Shown here piece after piece: positions 1 through 12,312 of a stretch of DNA of 64,000 nt. Source of the DNA: Begonia masoniana (Eukaryota > Streptophyta > Magnoliopsida > Cucurbitales > Begoniaceae); contig CM039515.1 in assembly GCA_022432975.1 (NCBI GenBank), forward strand, positions 16,711,488 through 16,775,487, read 5' to 3'. The notes beneath the pieces were generated by a model. That model worked only from the letters and a program-made list of their open reading frames with translations, did not search any database and was not told the origin of the DNA. A program made the position numbers and the translations under genes. Positions within the stretch are counted from its first letter, which is position 1, and the number at the start of each line of letters is the position of its first letter.

Positions 1-620
1 TTGGCCCATCAAACGATGTTGGATATAAAACTTCACGACAAGAAAACTTATTCCAGTTTCCTTGTCAAGGAAGTTGGATGATGACGATTTATTGGAAGAA
101 CACATTGAAAAGTTGTATAATAATAGAGGCGACATGAGAATCACTTGATAATAGTCGACAGCAATTTTCTGATTCTAATCTTGAGGACATTGTGACTAAT
201 TGAGCTGAGGGTAATGTTAAGGAAGAAAATAATGTATTGTATGATGAATTATTTAAGTAATATATTGTGGTAGTTTGGTTTGAATTAAAAGTGGTTTCTA
301 GTTTGAATTAGAAAATAAATGGTAAAGAGGGAAAAGGGATTCAAAGGGTTTTTATTATCTGAAAATTCCGATCAAGAATTGAGAGCAGCGCAGATCCAAG
401 CAGTCTCTCGAATTTCTGCTAACTCTTTGTACTCTCGGTATTATTAATTATAAGTGTGTTTATGTGTAAGTGTTTATATGATTTTTGTGAGTTTGATTTG
501 TGATAATTCCTAACATAATGTTTTGAGTACATTCTGAAAATGAAGATTAAAATGCATGAGCGTTTTACATGAGATCAAATCTCTTTACCATTGATGGGGT
601 CCACAGAAAAAGACACAAAC
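1..620. other. No exon recognised; LTR-like debris
   Basis: No exon of the neighbouring SPP gene is recognisable here although that gene must continue to the left, so this is probably part of an SPP intron. Bases 240-460 look like a decayed LTR: a stretch with repeated 'tttgaatta' is followed by an 'agcagcgcagatcc' segment and a T-rich tail. I found neither matching LTR ends nor a primer-binding site, so the assignment is tentative. Confidence 0.3.
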
Positions 621-3600
621 CTCTTGAACAGCAACTTTAATTGCACTCTGCCAATTTTTAGGTTCAGCAGTCACGGTTAGAGTGGTGACAGTGCATCCTT
701 CCCGTCCAGAATCACTGTGATCCAATTCAATTGAAGTGAATGGTGGATTTGAACTCTGAAACACCCATTGCATTAGCAAAATGAACAGCAAAAAGACAAA
801 AGTGAGGTAAATAAATTAAACTTTGCTATTTTAATTGAGAACAAAAAGAAAAATTGACAAAACTCCTACGTGTACCTTGTATCTGGTATTTATCCGGAAA
901 TGCAATGCAGAAAGAAATATTCTCTTCATTAGAACGTTTCGCAGATCACCAAATGTTCGAACCTGGTTTACAGGAATCTGCAACAATTTCAAGAGTGAAA
1001 GTAAACACTGGTTGGCATATTGAGTTCCTCGTCATGCACTAGGACTATCATCACAATTATAAGGTACAAGAAGACAACTTATAAATTATACAAATTTAGA
1101 AAATGTGTTTTCAACAAAAACCTTTTTCTTGGTTCTTTATAACTAGAAAGAGTCACTATATGATTGTACTTCTTTTCTCCCACTTGGAGAACTTTCACCA
1201 TCTTGGTAGTCTTTTACTCATAATATGGGTATATATTTCTTATAAAATAAAACATAAAAACACTAGAATGATTTCATGTAAAAGTTAATTCAGGGTATAA
1301 CTTTTAAAACAATTAAATAACCTACTATTTCAACAACATAGGAACCTAAACAGAGACTTGAAGGCTTGAGTTGCATCTGAACCATAGGATCAAGAAAATT
1401 ACATTATGCTTACATAAGAGAGTGGTATTGGGATAGAGAAGAAAGAGAGTTTCTATCATTTAGAGCAAAAGCAATAACCGACAATAAACCATGATATAGG
1501 TAAACAAAACGTGGATAATTGCAGTCAACTTAATGGAAATACAATGATATTACCCCAAAACAAGGAATGGATTGACTGCACTCGGACACTTTTCCAAAAA
1601 GTTAGTACTACCTCATATTTATTCAACATTGACCCATGATAGATGGAGCGACGTTTGACATCCTTTTAGAATGAATACCAAAATTAGTTAATTGTTAATT
1701 AGTTCAGCCCTTTCTATCACTTCCTGATGTGTTTTTCTTGCTCGAAAGGAAAAAGAGTGGTTTGGTAATGTTTACAGTAGAAGGAAGTTGGGGAAAATTT
1801 ACTAATTATCTATCGGCTGAGGTGGAAGGATTATGAAGCGGTTGCGCATTAAGCAAGTTGTTGATTTGGACGGTTGACAAGTGGGTGAAGGTATTTGGTT
1901 GGGGAGAGAAGAGGGAGAAGGCTACGTTGAAACTGAGAAAAAACTTCCACAAAGAAGCAGAAAATTCCAAACCTGTGGAGTCCGGGTTTGTGGCGTGTTT
2001 ATGTTGTTTATGTACTGTATCTAGTGTTTTCTTTTGGTTGTAATGGATTCTGGTGGTGTTTGTTTTTTGAATTTGGTGTGTAATTTACTTTTGAGTTGAA
2101 ACTTTGTTGTTGGAGACATTGTTGAGGTTAGAAATTCAAAGTTCCCCTCTTCAGACAGTTCGTTTATATATAATTTTTACAAGTTTCTTCACAAGAATCA
2201 GGATGATATCTGTGCAATCGAGACTAGTTACCAATAAACAAGTGAGAGATAGTCCTTTTTCTTCTCCATTTTCCTCCATTTAAAGCGTGACCACAATTTA
2301 TGACCAGCAATTCTGATTGTGCAAATTAATATGCTAGTTGCGGCATATCTCCACTCCATTTAACAAGATCAGGTCCTTATAGTAACTTGTTCTGTACCCT
2401 AAAGCTAAAACTGAAGCATATTGCCTATATACATTTGGAAGTATGACTTCAAGTCCAAGGGCATAAAATACAACAAAGGTTCCATAAAACGATGGTCAAT
2501 AAAAATTCCATATAAGTGCAAATCAAAAAAAGAAATTGAAAAGAACGTAATTTACCTTGCAAAACATATTAATTGAGAAATTTTGGAGCAGTTCATGCTG
2601 AAAAATCTGTGGAGGCGTTACATCTGCATTGGTCCCAGGCAGTGACCAATTATGCTTCACAGGAGGACGGACTGCATGTCTTTCCTTCTTAATAATCTTG
2701 GTTTGCTCTAGTGCATTAGAGGATCTGTCATTTGATAAACTTCCAGACAGCCCAGCTGAGAGTTTAGGAACAAGGAAGCTTGCCATTGCACCAAATGCAC
2801 TAGGATTAGGTGCACTAACTGTTTCATTGTCAACCCCAGCGTCACCAAAAACTGCCTGAAAGAAAAAAATATAACTATGGTCATCGCCTGCAGCTGAACC
2901 CAATAGTTAAATGTCTTAGAGAAAGACATTTCGACAACTAATGAAGTAACAAACGTGTGCCTACTTCAATTTGGTTAACAGTCTTTGAGATGTTATCAAT
3001 ATCTCCAACAATGTACAAGGTTGCATTTGCAGGGAAATACCATCGCTCATGGAACTTCCTTATTTTATCAGCATCCCATTTCTTAATCTGCTCCTCTAAT
3101 CCAATAGGGAACCGTTTGCTCAGCTTATTTTCAGAATGCAAATGTTGCAACAACTGTACACAAGAGATATTCAGCACAAAATATTACCGGATAGTATAAT
3201 TATCCATATAAGCTGAACAATACATATCATACCTGACAATCAACACGATACTCTATGGTATTCATCATTTGTAGTTCTGAGAGTATGGCCCGCCTTTCTT
3301 TTTCAACTCGAGAAGCAAGGAACTTAGGGTGGAAAGCAATCTGTACAAATAAGATATGCATGGATGATACGGCATAATCACCCTCGATCACTTTTTTTAT
3401 TTTTTTAATATTTTACATTAATTTCAAACACCGCAATCATCATAATAAAGGGGAGAAGGAAGAAAAAAAATTATTTTCATAAAACAAGATGGAAGAAATA
3501 AAGGCAAGAGAGTTTGTAGAAAAGTGAGGATTGGCAATATGTAAGCCTTATTGGTCACTTTTGAAATATAAAAGACACCTAACATATATGATGAATTAGA

Positions 3601-6600
3601 ATATTATAGAATTTACCTTGTGTAATATTTATCAGCATCTAAGTATTTATTATCTTTATCACTTGGTTTTTCTATTTTAAAGATAATTTCAGTATATAAT
3701 AGCTTCTTCATTACGTGAAATTCAAGATTTAGAAATAAGTCATGACTTTATTTTTTTTTATAAAAAAACGAAATATATTGACAGAGAAATTATAAAGAAT
3801 AAAAGAGCAGAACTCTTCTCTAGAATATGTTGTTACTCACACTTAATCAGTGAATTGATAATGATATTATTTCTTAATAAAATTAGCTCCACTATTTCAT
3901 CTAATTCTCCTGAAATAACTTTATTTCTCAATATCTCTACTCTCTCAATTCTTTAGAATATTCCTATTTTTGATAACTCCTGCGCAATTAGTATCAGGGG
4001 TAACAACATTTGTTTCCCTAGCTTCTCTATTTTGCCTCCACAAACAAAATCACGCTTCCCTCCAGCATTAGAGAGATTTTAGGGCAGTAAATTGCAATAT
4101 GGAATAGTTTAGCTAAAAAAGGAATCACATAAACTGAACTCGATTTCCAATAATAGAAATGCAATTTGATTGATTCTTTAAACTAGGATAAAATCAGAAG
4201 ATTATAATTAGCCGTATATTGCTTTTCTTTGTAATTAGTTTATGTTCCTGCATATACTCTTGACCAATTATTAAGACTTGTATGTTCCCAAGGAATTGAT
4301 ATGATATTAGTTCCAATTGTCTTCGAAGTTACATCACAGAAAGAAATGTGTTGAGATATATTATTGTCTAAGCTTTGTACAGATAATTTAGAGTTATTAA
4401 TTTTTATTAATTGATAGGTATTAGAATATTTTTCCTGTATATGTGTATTTAGCTAATTCCCTACTTTAGATTATTCTTTCCTTATTTTCTAAGGTACTAT
4501 TCATGTATATATATTAAAATTCAATGAGCAAGAAATCAATTAGCCCTAATAACATGGTTATTAGATCAATCCACAAATGCATACATCCGTACCTCATTCA
4601 AAGCATCAAGAACAGATGGAAGTAGATCTCCATCAGAATCCTGACAAAAAACATTGAGATATAGTTAACGCGTGGATAAGATATATACGGGTTGTAGGCG
4701 AAGCAATCTCATAAAAAGTACAGAGTTTACGTGATGTCAAAAGAAGGCAAAAAAAATATGATAAACCACTGTTACATGCAAATTGGTTCTTAATAATCTT
4801 AGGAAAACAAAACAGGAACATTTCGTTGATCTAAACAGAAAAAAAAATAAAAAATCTAGCTGCTACATTTGTTTTTTACAAGAAACCATGTTTATTGATA
4901 TAAAGAAATTATATGAAAATAAAGAGGAACGAAAAAAGTGCCAAGGTGTACACTTAATTCACAATAATTTCTCCAATTAAAGAGAACCAAACTTGGATAA
5001 CTCCTAAAAAATTTTGGAACTAAGCTCATTTAGCCACAGTGAAATTAATATGGTTTATGTAATTTCACGAAAAATATCACAAGTAGAAAAATATGCAGAT
5101 AACTATGTAAATTTTCTTCATAATATTAAAGAAACAAATTAGAGAGTTTTTCATCTGTCTGTACAGCAAAAAGATTTGGCCGTTACGTAGTCTCATGGTA
5201 AATGCCACAGTAAAACTAGTTTTCTAAGGAAGTACAGTAAAATTTGACAGGAACAAGCCTCCAAAAGTTGAAATTTGACCCGTATCAAGCAACTGGTCAG
5301 CAACTTCTTTGGCCAATAGAAACAAAACTAAGAAATTCAACTGACTATCCACAGAGCTTTTTCGGAAATCAATACAAATAATTTATAGAGAGGACACAAA
5401 ATTTCCTAAATAACAAGCATTATAAGCAATCCAAAAATTGAGCCAACAAAAAGCACACTATCTAACACAAATTCAAAAGAGTAGCTTCCTATTCAAAAGA
5501 GTAAATTCCGGTTGTGAGAATATTTATTAATTTAAAAATTACAACTCAGAATAATGATTTGACATTATCAAATTTCAGAAGGTAATCACAGATAACCTTG
5601 TGTTAATAGAGTGTACAAAATACAAGTTCCTAAACAAATGAAGTATACAATGAAATGGCAAACCTTTGTACTAGTTGGTGAATGAATGTGAAACACTGTA
5701 TGGTGGAAATCTGTGTAGGCATTAGATCGTGCACCTGTGCCAAGAAGTTTCTCCCGTTTCTTACTTCCAAGGAAGGCAACATGTTCAATCATGTGTGCAA
5801 TCCCTTGCTCATCCTCTTCCTCATCAATAGACCCCACATGAACTTCCATGTGTGCTTCAAACCTAAAAAGAATCAATATTTCAATATAAAAGAGAAGGAT
5901 GGGAAATAATAATTCATCTCCGTGATAAGGTACACTATAATCCACGTAGAACATAAAAACAACACAATCTTTTTAGTACTCTGGGACATAATCAGGAATG
6001 AAAAGTTTTCATGAAACAAGATTCGAATTTGGGAAATTATGAACGACTTAAATAACATATTGGCAGAGACAAGAAGTATTTCCAAACAATAAAAATTATA
6101 CAAGCAAAAGGTTAGATACTAAAACAAGGATGTGAGTTTACAATGATTTGTTGCACAAACATCAATATGAGAGGATCAAAATCTATTCATATCCAGACAT
6201 GTACCTGTTTGGGGGAACTTTATTTGATAGAATTAGATATCGCAACCCATTTTTCAGCTTTCCCCTATACAACTTTGGGTGAGAGGGAAGCTCTGAACTT
6301 AGAAATCCCAATAATTCTGCTTGTTCTACTTCATAGAATGACAAGTCTAAATCTTGTTTCTCCAAACTGCCTGGCCAGGATGTGCTTGTAGCATGAGGCT
6401 CATCCGGACCCACAGTTGCACACGAAACATGTTTATTTTTCACCTGCAAATTACGTGGAGTGTGATTACAAGTGAAAAGTCGTGACTTCCTCAGTATTGC
6501 GTAAGCAATTACATGTATAAGCTTTACTAAACTTCCAACAAAAACAATATATCTGAAAAAGCATAACTTTCTTTTTATATAAAATAATAATGGGTAATAC

Positions 6601-9163
6601 AAGAATTACACTTTATATTACACTTTTAGATGATGTTTACATGTCGTTCATTGATTTCTGCAACTGATCCCTTATTTGAATTTGATAGAAAGTGAAATGG
6701 TAGAACTCACTCCAAAAGGTAACTCAATGAGTGATTGAATCCCTCTCATATTTATACAGGCTCATTTCCTTTAGGTCTATCGATGTGGGACAATATTCGC
6801 CCACACATCTAGTGTGATAAGTTTTTCTTTCCTTCACGTCTAGCGTGTTTAATCGGTTCTCACATCGTACAGATTTGGCTCTGATACCATAATAGAAAGT
6901 GAAAGGGTATAACTCACTCCAAAAGCTAGATCAAGCAGTGAAGGAATCCCCCTCATATTTATATAGGCTCATTTCTTTTAGATTTGTCGATGTGGGACAA
7001 CACCCGCTCACAAGTCTAGCGTAATAAGTTTTTCTTTCCTTCAAGTCTAGCGTGTTTAATTGGTCATCACATCGTGCAGATTTGGCTTTGATACTATGAT
7101 AGAAAGTGAGAAGGTAGAACTCGCTCCTAAAGCTAGCTCAAGAAGTGAGAAAATCTCCCTCGTATTTATACAGAACAGTTTGCTTTGGTTCTGTCAATGT
7201 GGGACAACAAAATTATTTATACTCCATATTATTTCACTGATCAAATAATAAAACATCAAAACGGCATAGTAGAGTATAAAACCATAGTATACACCTTTCA
7301 TCACTATATAATAATTATATCAAAAGAACGATGGATATTGATAAACAACTAAACGCCACATCAGTTACCAAAGCAAAATAGAAGAAAATGTTGCATAATA
7401 AATTAAATAGCTCTGGATGTATACCACCATATTATGGATTTAATCTGAAAGCAGTGTAATTTCATTAAAGAAATTATGAGCTTAATAGTTAATACACTCA
7501 CAACTTTTGTGTGCAAGAATAAGATTTATTGTTAAAATATGTGATGCTCTAACTGCTTAGAGAATATCATCTGATATCATAGTGAATAATATATATACAA
7601 AAGAAAATAGCAAATATAATAGTAAAAAATTTTAAAAGTCCTCACAAAAGCATAATTTTTGGCTAAGATACTTACGAAAGTATTAACAGCATGCTTGTAT
7701 AAACCAAAAGTAGATTTGTCAAAAAAGACACTTGAAGTGGGTCCTTTAGCAACGGGACGGAAGCTTCTGGAGTTAAGTGAGCATGAGATGCCATTATTCG
7801 TCCTTACAAAAGGTGCATCCTCAGACACCGACTCTCCAACAATGGAAGAATATTGTTTCCAAGCGCTACTATTCTTTCTAAGAAACTTGGAACCACTGAA
7901 GTTAACTTCGCGGGAGTACCTTACAACATTAGAGAAAACATAAATATTACAGCTGAAGTAATACATATACATTAAATATAATCATAGATGTAACCATGTG
8001 GTTGACAAAATATGCTACTTATTAAAATCCTTGCGACAAATGGGGACTAAAAGAAAAGTGTTGAACAGCGAAACACTAAAATGAATGATTTATGTATTTA
8101 AGGGAACTATTGTTGTTAAATTAAATAACAAAAGCTTAAAATCCAAAAATTTAAAAGTATAATCCAATCTAGTCATCTAATGATGAAATGATTCACAAAA
8201 ATTACAATTGGAAGATTGATCATAGAAAATCCTTTGATTCATCGTGATCACAAAAGGTAGGTGCTCTCTCAATTCTACAACATATAAATATAGCTCATTT
8301 GACATATGCAGAATCCATGCAATGGTTTTAAGTACGCTCCTATCACTCAAATCAATGAAACAAATACCCGTCAGCATGAAATCAAAAAATAGATAATAAA
8401 AAGAAAGAAAAAAGTTTTGATATGAAGCTACTGACATCTTTTTCACAGAGACTCCCACACCAAACTTTATGAATCCACTTCAAAATATTTACCATCCTCC
8501 AAATCTCCTCAAGCAAGAAATTTCAGATGAAGGAGGTTAGTTTGTCACAAGTCACAACTCTCTAGCCCTTAATGAGTTACAAATCCTGTTTATAACATTT
8601 GTTCCCAATCCTTTGCATACATTATCATACCAGCAGAGACTAAAAAAGAGGAGGTGCATATGCCTATTAGCATGAACCATTCAGAAGACTTAATCATATG
8701 TATGTCTAACCCATATATCTCTTTTTTATAGGAAATGATGTATATTAAAAGCGAGTTAAGGTTCCGTTCCCCACTTTGCACACGTTAATATTTCTGCTAA
8801 TTTCACTGCGCTGATTAGTTCTCCGACATTGTTAATTTATTTTTTATTTATGACGTGATTAAGGCTGCCTTAACGCAAAAACTTTATAATTACATCACCG
8901 ATACTTGAATTAAACTAAAGCCATAATGAAAGTACAACCTGAAAGAATTTCTTAAGAATTAAGAGATAAGAGGAAAGGCACCTCTTCGGCCGACAATTGG
9001 AACGTAATCTTCCATCGAATCGAGTGGAAGGGATGAAGACAGGAGAGCGTGGAGGAGGCTGCGATGAGTTGACCCGTCTGTACCGAAACCGATCGTCTCT
9101 CGAGCTCCACAAAGAACGAACTTGAACAAAGTCACCGACGAATAAAGAGCTTGAAACGGCCAT
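621..9163 (-). CDS. SPP: Stromal processing peptidase (chloroplast M16 zinc protease), 5' half, partial
   Basis: Cleaves transit peptides from imported precursor proteins in the chloroplast stroma. Ten exons are visible (minus strand, 5' to 3'): 8982-9163, 7676-7919, 6205-6443, 5664-5862, 4593-4640, 3233-3340, 2965-3153, 2556-2855, 876-977, 621-755. All join in frame with GT-AG borders to give about 582 residues. The known family protein has about 1,260 residues, so the second half lies left of the window. The inverted zinc motif H-M-I-E-H is at residues 245-249; the third metal ligand is expected about 75-80 residues later, in the exon encoding EKERRAILSE. Residues 1-60 are rich in Ser/Arg and poor in acidic residues, as in a chloroplast transit peptide. 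I chose the ATG at 9163; an upstream in-frame GTG is not a likely start. Exon 1 must use the donor at 8981, because the next GT (8938) breaks the frame. The family call is firm from near-identity of the conserved exons to plant SPP as I know it. Confidence 0.95.
978..2555 (-). other. SPP intron 8 (1.6 kb), no further feature seen
   Basis: Bounded by a donor at 2555 and an acceptor at 978. It is AT-rich with short spurious open frames only. I see no element ends or RNA gene in it. Confidence 0.7.
3341..4592 (-). other. SPP intron 5 (1.25 kb), no further feature seen
   Basis: AT-rich intron between the short 48-bp exon 5 (4593-4640) and exon 6 (3233-3340). No repeat or coding segment is recognised. 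The adjoining intron 4 (4641-5663, about 1 kb) is likewise featureless. Confidence 0.7.
6684..7206 (-). mobile_element. Tandem LTR-PBS array (TRIM-like) in SPP intron 2
   Basis: A unit of about 207 bp occurs at 6684, 6891 and 7098, the third copy cut short. Read on the minus strand, each unit holds a TATA-like 'gtataaatatgag', the 'tgtcccacatcg' word common in plant TRIM LTRs, and at the unit junctions 'tggtatcagagcc', which matches the initiator-tRNA-Met primer-binding site. Alternating LTR and PBS segments without coding capacity fit a terminal-repeat retrotransposon in miniature in tandem form. Ends and target duplication were not resolved. Confidence 0.65.
7920..8981 (-). other. SPP intron 1 (1.06 kb), no further feature seen
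   Basis: Lies between the transit-peptide exon and exon 2. No repeat, RNA gene or coding segment was recognised. Confidence 0.65.
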
Positions 9164-9471
9164 CACAGCAGTCACAACAGCAAACTCCCCCTACTTCAAA
9201 CCAATTCTTCAATGGAGGTTCTCACTTCTCCCGAACAATCAGTCGAAAAACAGGAAATGGATTTCGAAATGAAATTGGAGCTGAAACTTAGAAGAAAAAA
9301 AGGAAGAAGAATCCACATCAGAAAATATGAGATTTTTCGGAAGCGAAAATGAGAGAGATTTGGACGGCACTTTGAAGAAGCCCCAAATCAGGGCCACAAT
9401 TCACGATTGGATGAAGTTATCCAGCAGCAGAAGATTGCAGCTTGGATTGTCCTTTCGTCTTTCTTGTTCCT

Positions 9472-9481
9472 CCTATATAAG
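9472..9481 (-). promoter_or_regulatory. Candidate TATA box of SPP
   Basis: On the minus strand this reads CTTATATAGG, about 310 bases upstream of the SPP start codon, which would give a 5' leader of roughly 280 bases. It is the only TATA-like word between the gene and the MULE that begins at 9532, so that insertion lies immediately upstream of the SPP core promoter. Confidence 0.4.
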
Positions 9482-9531
9482 AAAGATATTTTATATAATT
9501 TACTTATTTATTTATAAATTCATTTTATTTA

Positions 9532-9870
9532 GGGTAAAGTGCAATTTGGCCCCTACAACTTGGTGAAATAGTCAAATTACACCATAAACTCGAATAATGG
9601 ACAATTTGGCCCCTACAACTTGGGTAATATGCAATTTAGCCCCTACCGTCATTTTTTTCGTTAAAAAATCACGTTTTTGTCACGTGATCACATTTTCTTC
9701 CAGACATGCCCCTGCATAGAATCAGAATCGAACCGGACCGGTTCGATTAATTTCTGAAAAACCCAGAGGGAAATCTGTCTTTCTCCTCTTCTCTCCACTT
9801 CGAAAGACAGATTTCCCTCTTATTTCCCAGTGCCAAAATGCAGACCCCCCTCTCTCGCTCGCTCTCTCTC
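9532..9870 (+). repeat. Left TIR of MULE-A
   Basis: Pairs with the reverse complement of 14147-14454. Shared landmarks, in order: the 'ggcccctacaactt' word (twice), 'gtcacgtgatcacat', 'catgcccctgcat', 'aaccggaccggttcg', and two 'agagggaaatctgt'-type words. Homology fades into CT-rich sequence just inside. Confidence 0.85.
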
Positions 9871-10088
9871 CCGAGACCCCCGCCCTCTGAAATCTTGTCT
9901 TTCTCCTCTCTTCGCGTTCGCCGCGCTCTGTCGACCTCGCTCTCTCTCCCGAGACCCCCGCCTCGCTCGCGCTCAACCTCGCTCGTTCTCATATTTTCCT
10001 CGGCGATTTTCTGCTCCTCTCCAAATATTCGCCTGTTTTTTTTTCTTCGAATCAACATCTCTTCTTTTCAGTGTCTGCTAAACTTCAA

Positions 10089-11042
10089 ATGGCATCTACA
10101 TCCCGCAGCAAGAGAAGGTCAAAAAATCCTACTCCAGCTAATGAAATTGCGGAACCAATAACTTGGTCATCTCCTTTCTTCAAGAATGCTGACTCTATGA
10201 AAATGTATGAAGACGAAATTCAATTCAAGCTCTTGATTCTGAGTAGAAAAGTGGAATTCGAGGATTTAAGTAGCTTAGATTTGGTTCAGCCTTTGAGGAA
10301 TTTGGGGTTAATAGAACTGTTTGACTGTGATGGCCCGTATTATGAGAAACCAGTGAGAATGTTCTATGCCAATCTTGAAATTTATCAAAGGCCATTTAAA
10401 ATTCTTAGCTATGTGTATGGCAAACACATAGAAATTTCCTCATTTTCTATAAACACAATTTAAAACTGTGAATTTAACAATGAGGCTAAAAGGTATTACG
10501 AGGCATACAAGGATCCAGAATTTGTGGGCACCAGTGAAGGTACTGCATTTTTAAGGATGATTGTTAAGGATCCTCGCCGATGCCTTCCAACGAAACCGAA
10601 GGCAAATGACTTAAACGTGTGTGCTAGGCTCCTCCACCATATGATCACGTACAATCTCTTACCAAGAGATGGACGTAGAGATTACATAAGTGGTATGGAT
10701 CTCTATGTTTTATATAAAATTGTTCGACGAGAATCATTTAATGTGGGATATGTGATTTTGAAACGGATGATTCAAGTCTACAACAACGCAGCAAAGTCCC
10801 TACCATTTAATCTTCTTTTATTGAAGATTTTTAAGGAGAATGGGGTCCAAATTCCAAGTTCTGAAATCTCATTACCTCTGAAGAAAGTTGACACATACAC
10901 CACATCCACTCTAGCTCGGATGGGGGTTTGGCTCAATGATGAAGGTAATTGGATTTTTAAGGGAGACCGAGTTGGATCACTTGAAGCTGGACCATCCCAA
11001 ATGGAAGTTGATGAAGGTGGTGACGAGCCTAATGCTAAGTAA
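10089..11042 (+). pseudogene. Plant-transposon-protein-like gene with one in-frame stop
   Basis: An open frame starting MASTSRSKRR, behind a good plant start context (caaATGGC), is interrupted by a single TAA at 10461-10463. It resumes in the same frame and ends at 11040-11042; without that stop it would be about 317 residues. The second part carries a helical pattern (N-V-C-A-R-L-L-H-H-M-I ... N-L-L-P-R-D-G-R-R ... L-Y-V-L-Y-K-I-V ... V-G-Y-V-I-L-K-R-M) that I recognise as resembling the 'putative plant transposon protein' domain seen in plant repeats; its biochemical role is unknown. The N-terminus is basic (KRRSK) and the C-terminus acidic. It starts about 220 bases inside the left TIR, the usual position of MULE-borne genes. 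The alternative upstream start at 10071 adds six residues. Confidence 0.7.
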
Positions 11043-11089
11043 GTAAAGCAGTAATGAAATGCATTGCTGAAACATAAATTCCTAAACAT

Positions 11090-12029
11090 ACAATTTCTAC
11101 TTTCTCATCTCAGTTGCATACACATACGTTCATAAACTGATCTGATCCCTTGGTTCCCTTGGGAGTGGGATCAATTCTCCCAATGTCATACATCCTCTAT
11201 TCGAGTAAGGGGCGGATGAATTCCCTTAATAGCTGATCTGATCCCATGGTTCCCTTGGGAGTGGGATCAATTCTCCCAATGTCATACATCCTCTACTCGA
11301 TTAAGGGGTGGATTAGTTCCCTTAATAGTTTGTCTGTCACATTCAGTTCATACTTTACCATTCTTACATGGAAATTCATTTTCGTAGTCTTTCAAAACAT
11401 GATGCATGACATACAAAATCATTCACAAAATACACAACCCTACTGTTTTGTGATGTAGGCCCGAAGGCACATGCATACTTTACTTACCTGGTCTTCTGGA
11501 TGGTTTGATTGAAATCTCCTCCGGGAATTAGCCCGAACCTAAATCCATGAACCGATCATTAGTTAAACCCTCACTAAACTTCATCCTACTCAACCAGAAT
11601 CCTAAGGAAACTAATTGAGAACTCTGGTGATAATGCATTCCCGATACTGCACTAAACTGAAACTGACACTCATCTATAGCATCCTCGAGACCCTCGCATT
11701 TGACTCCCTCGGCTATCTGACTGCTAAAATATAAGAATGAGAAAAACTTACTTAGATAGACGAAGAGTCTGGTGGGAGGTTCGCCGAGAGCTCCGCTGAG
11801 CTTGAGCTGGACACCGAAAGAAATAAATGAAGAAACAGTGGCGGCTACAGTGCATAAATCTCTAAACCCCTTCCCTTAAATAGGTTATCTACTTCAAGAT
11901 TGCCAAATTACATAAGTGCCCTTGCTTAGTCACTCATTAACCTAACCAACAACTTTCTCAATCCATTCACGAAATTGCACATCATTAATTGATAAGTTAA
12001 ATTCGGTTTAATTGAAACCGGGTGCTACA
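11090..12029 (-). mobile_element. Gypsy-type solo LTR or LTR fragment
   Basis: On the minus strand it begins TGTAGCACCCGG at 12029, a typical start for plant Ty3/gypsy chromovirus LTRs. It contains the 'cttacctggtct' (plus-strand) segment also present at about 54235. The far end is not defined and no target duplication was found, so the left boundary is approximate. Confidence 0.5.
11137..11328 (+). repeat. Two tandem 96-bp copies
   Basis: The unit beginning ctgatctgatccc starts at 11137 and again at 11233, each ending in cccttaatag. A handful of substitutions separate the copies. It lies within LTR-like sequence downstream of the MULE-A gene. Confidence 0.9.
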
Positions 12030-12114
12030 ATAAATGAGATGTATCGACTGTTTAATAGTTGAATACAAAGAAGAGTCCTTAGTGCAAAGTTGTGAAGAAA
12101 TGGAGACAGGAATT

Positions 12115-12312
12115 GACGCTTATAAAGTGTCGACAAGTTATAGAAATTGTCGACACTAGGCATATAAAGTGTCGACACTTAAATTAAAGTGTCGACAAAA
12201 ATTGTGAAGCAATGGAGACAAAGGAATTGACGCTTATAAAGTGTCGACAAGTTATAGAAATTGTAGACAAAAATTGTGAAGAAATGGAGACAGAGGAATT
12301 TACGCTTATAAA
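12115..12312 (+). repeat. GTGTCGAC array, left part
   Basis: A unit of about 125 bp holds several (G/T)TGTCGACA words plus 'gaaatggagacag'. The array was split by the solo LTR at 12313. The same two words recur inside the copia LTR at 37217-37760, so this array is probably a fragment of a related LTR. Confidence 0.75.
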
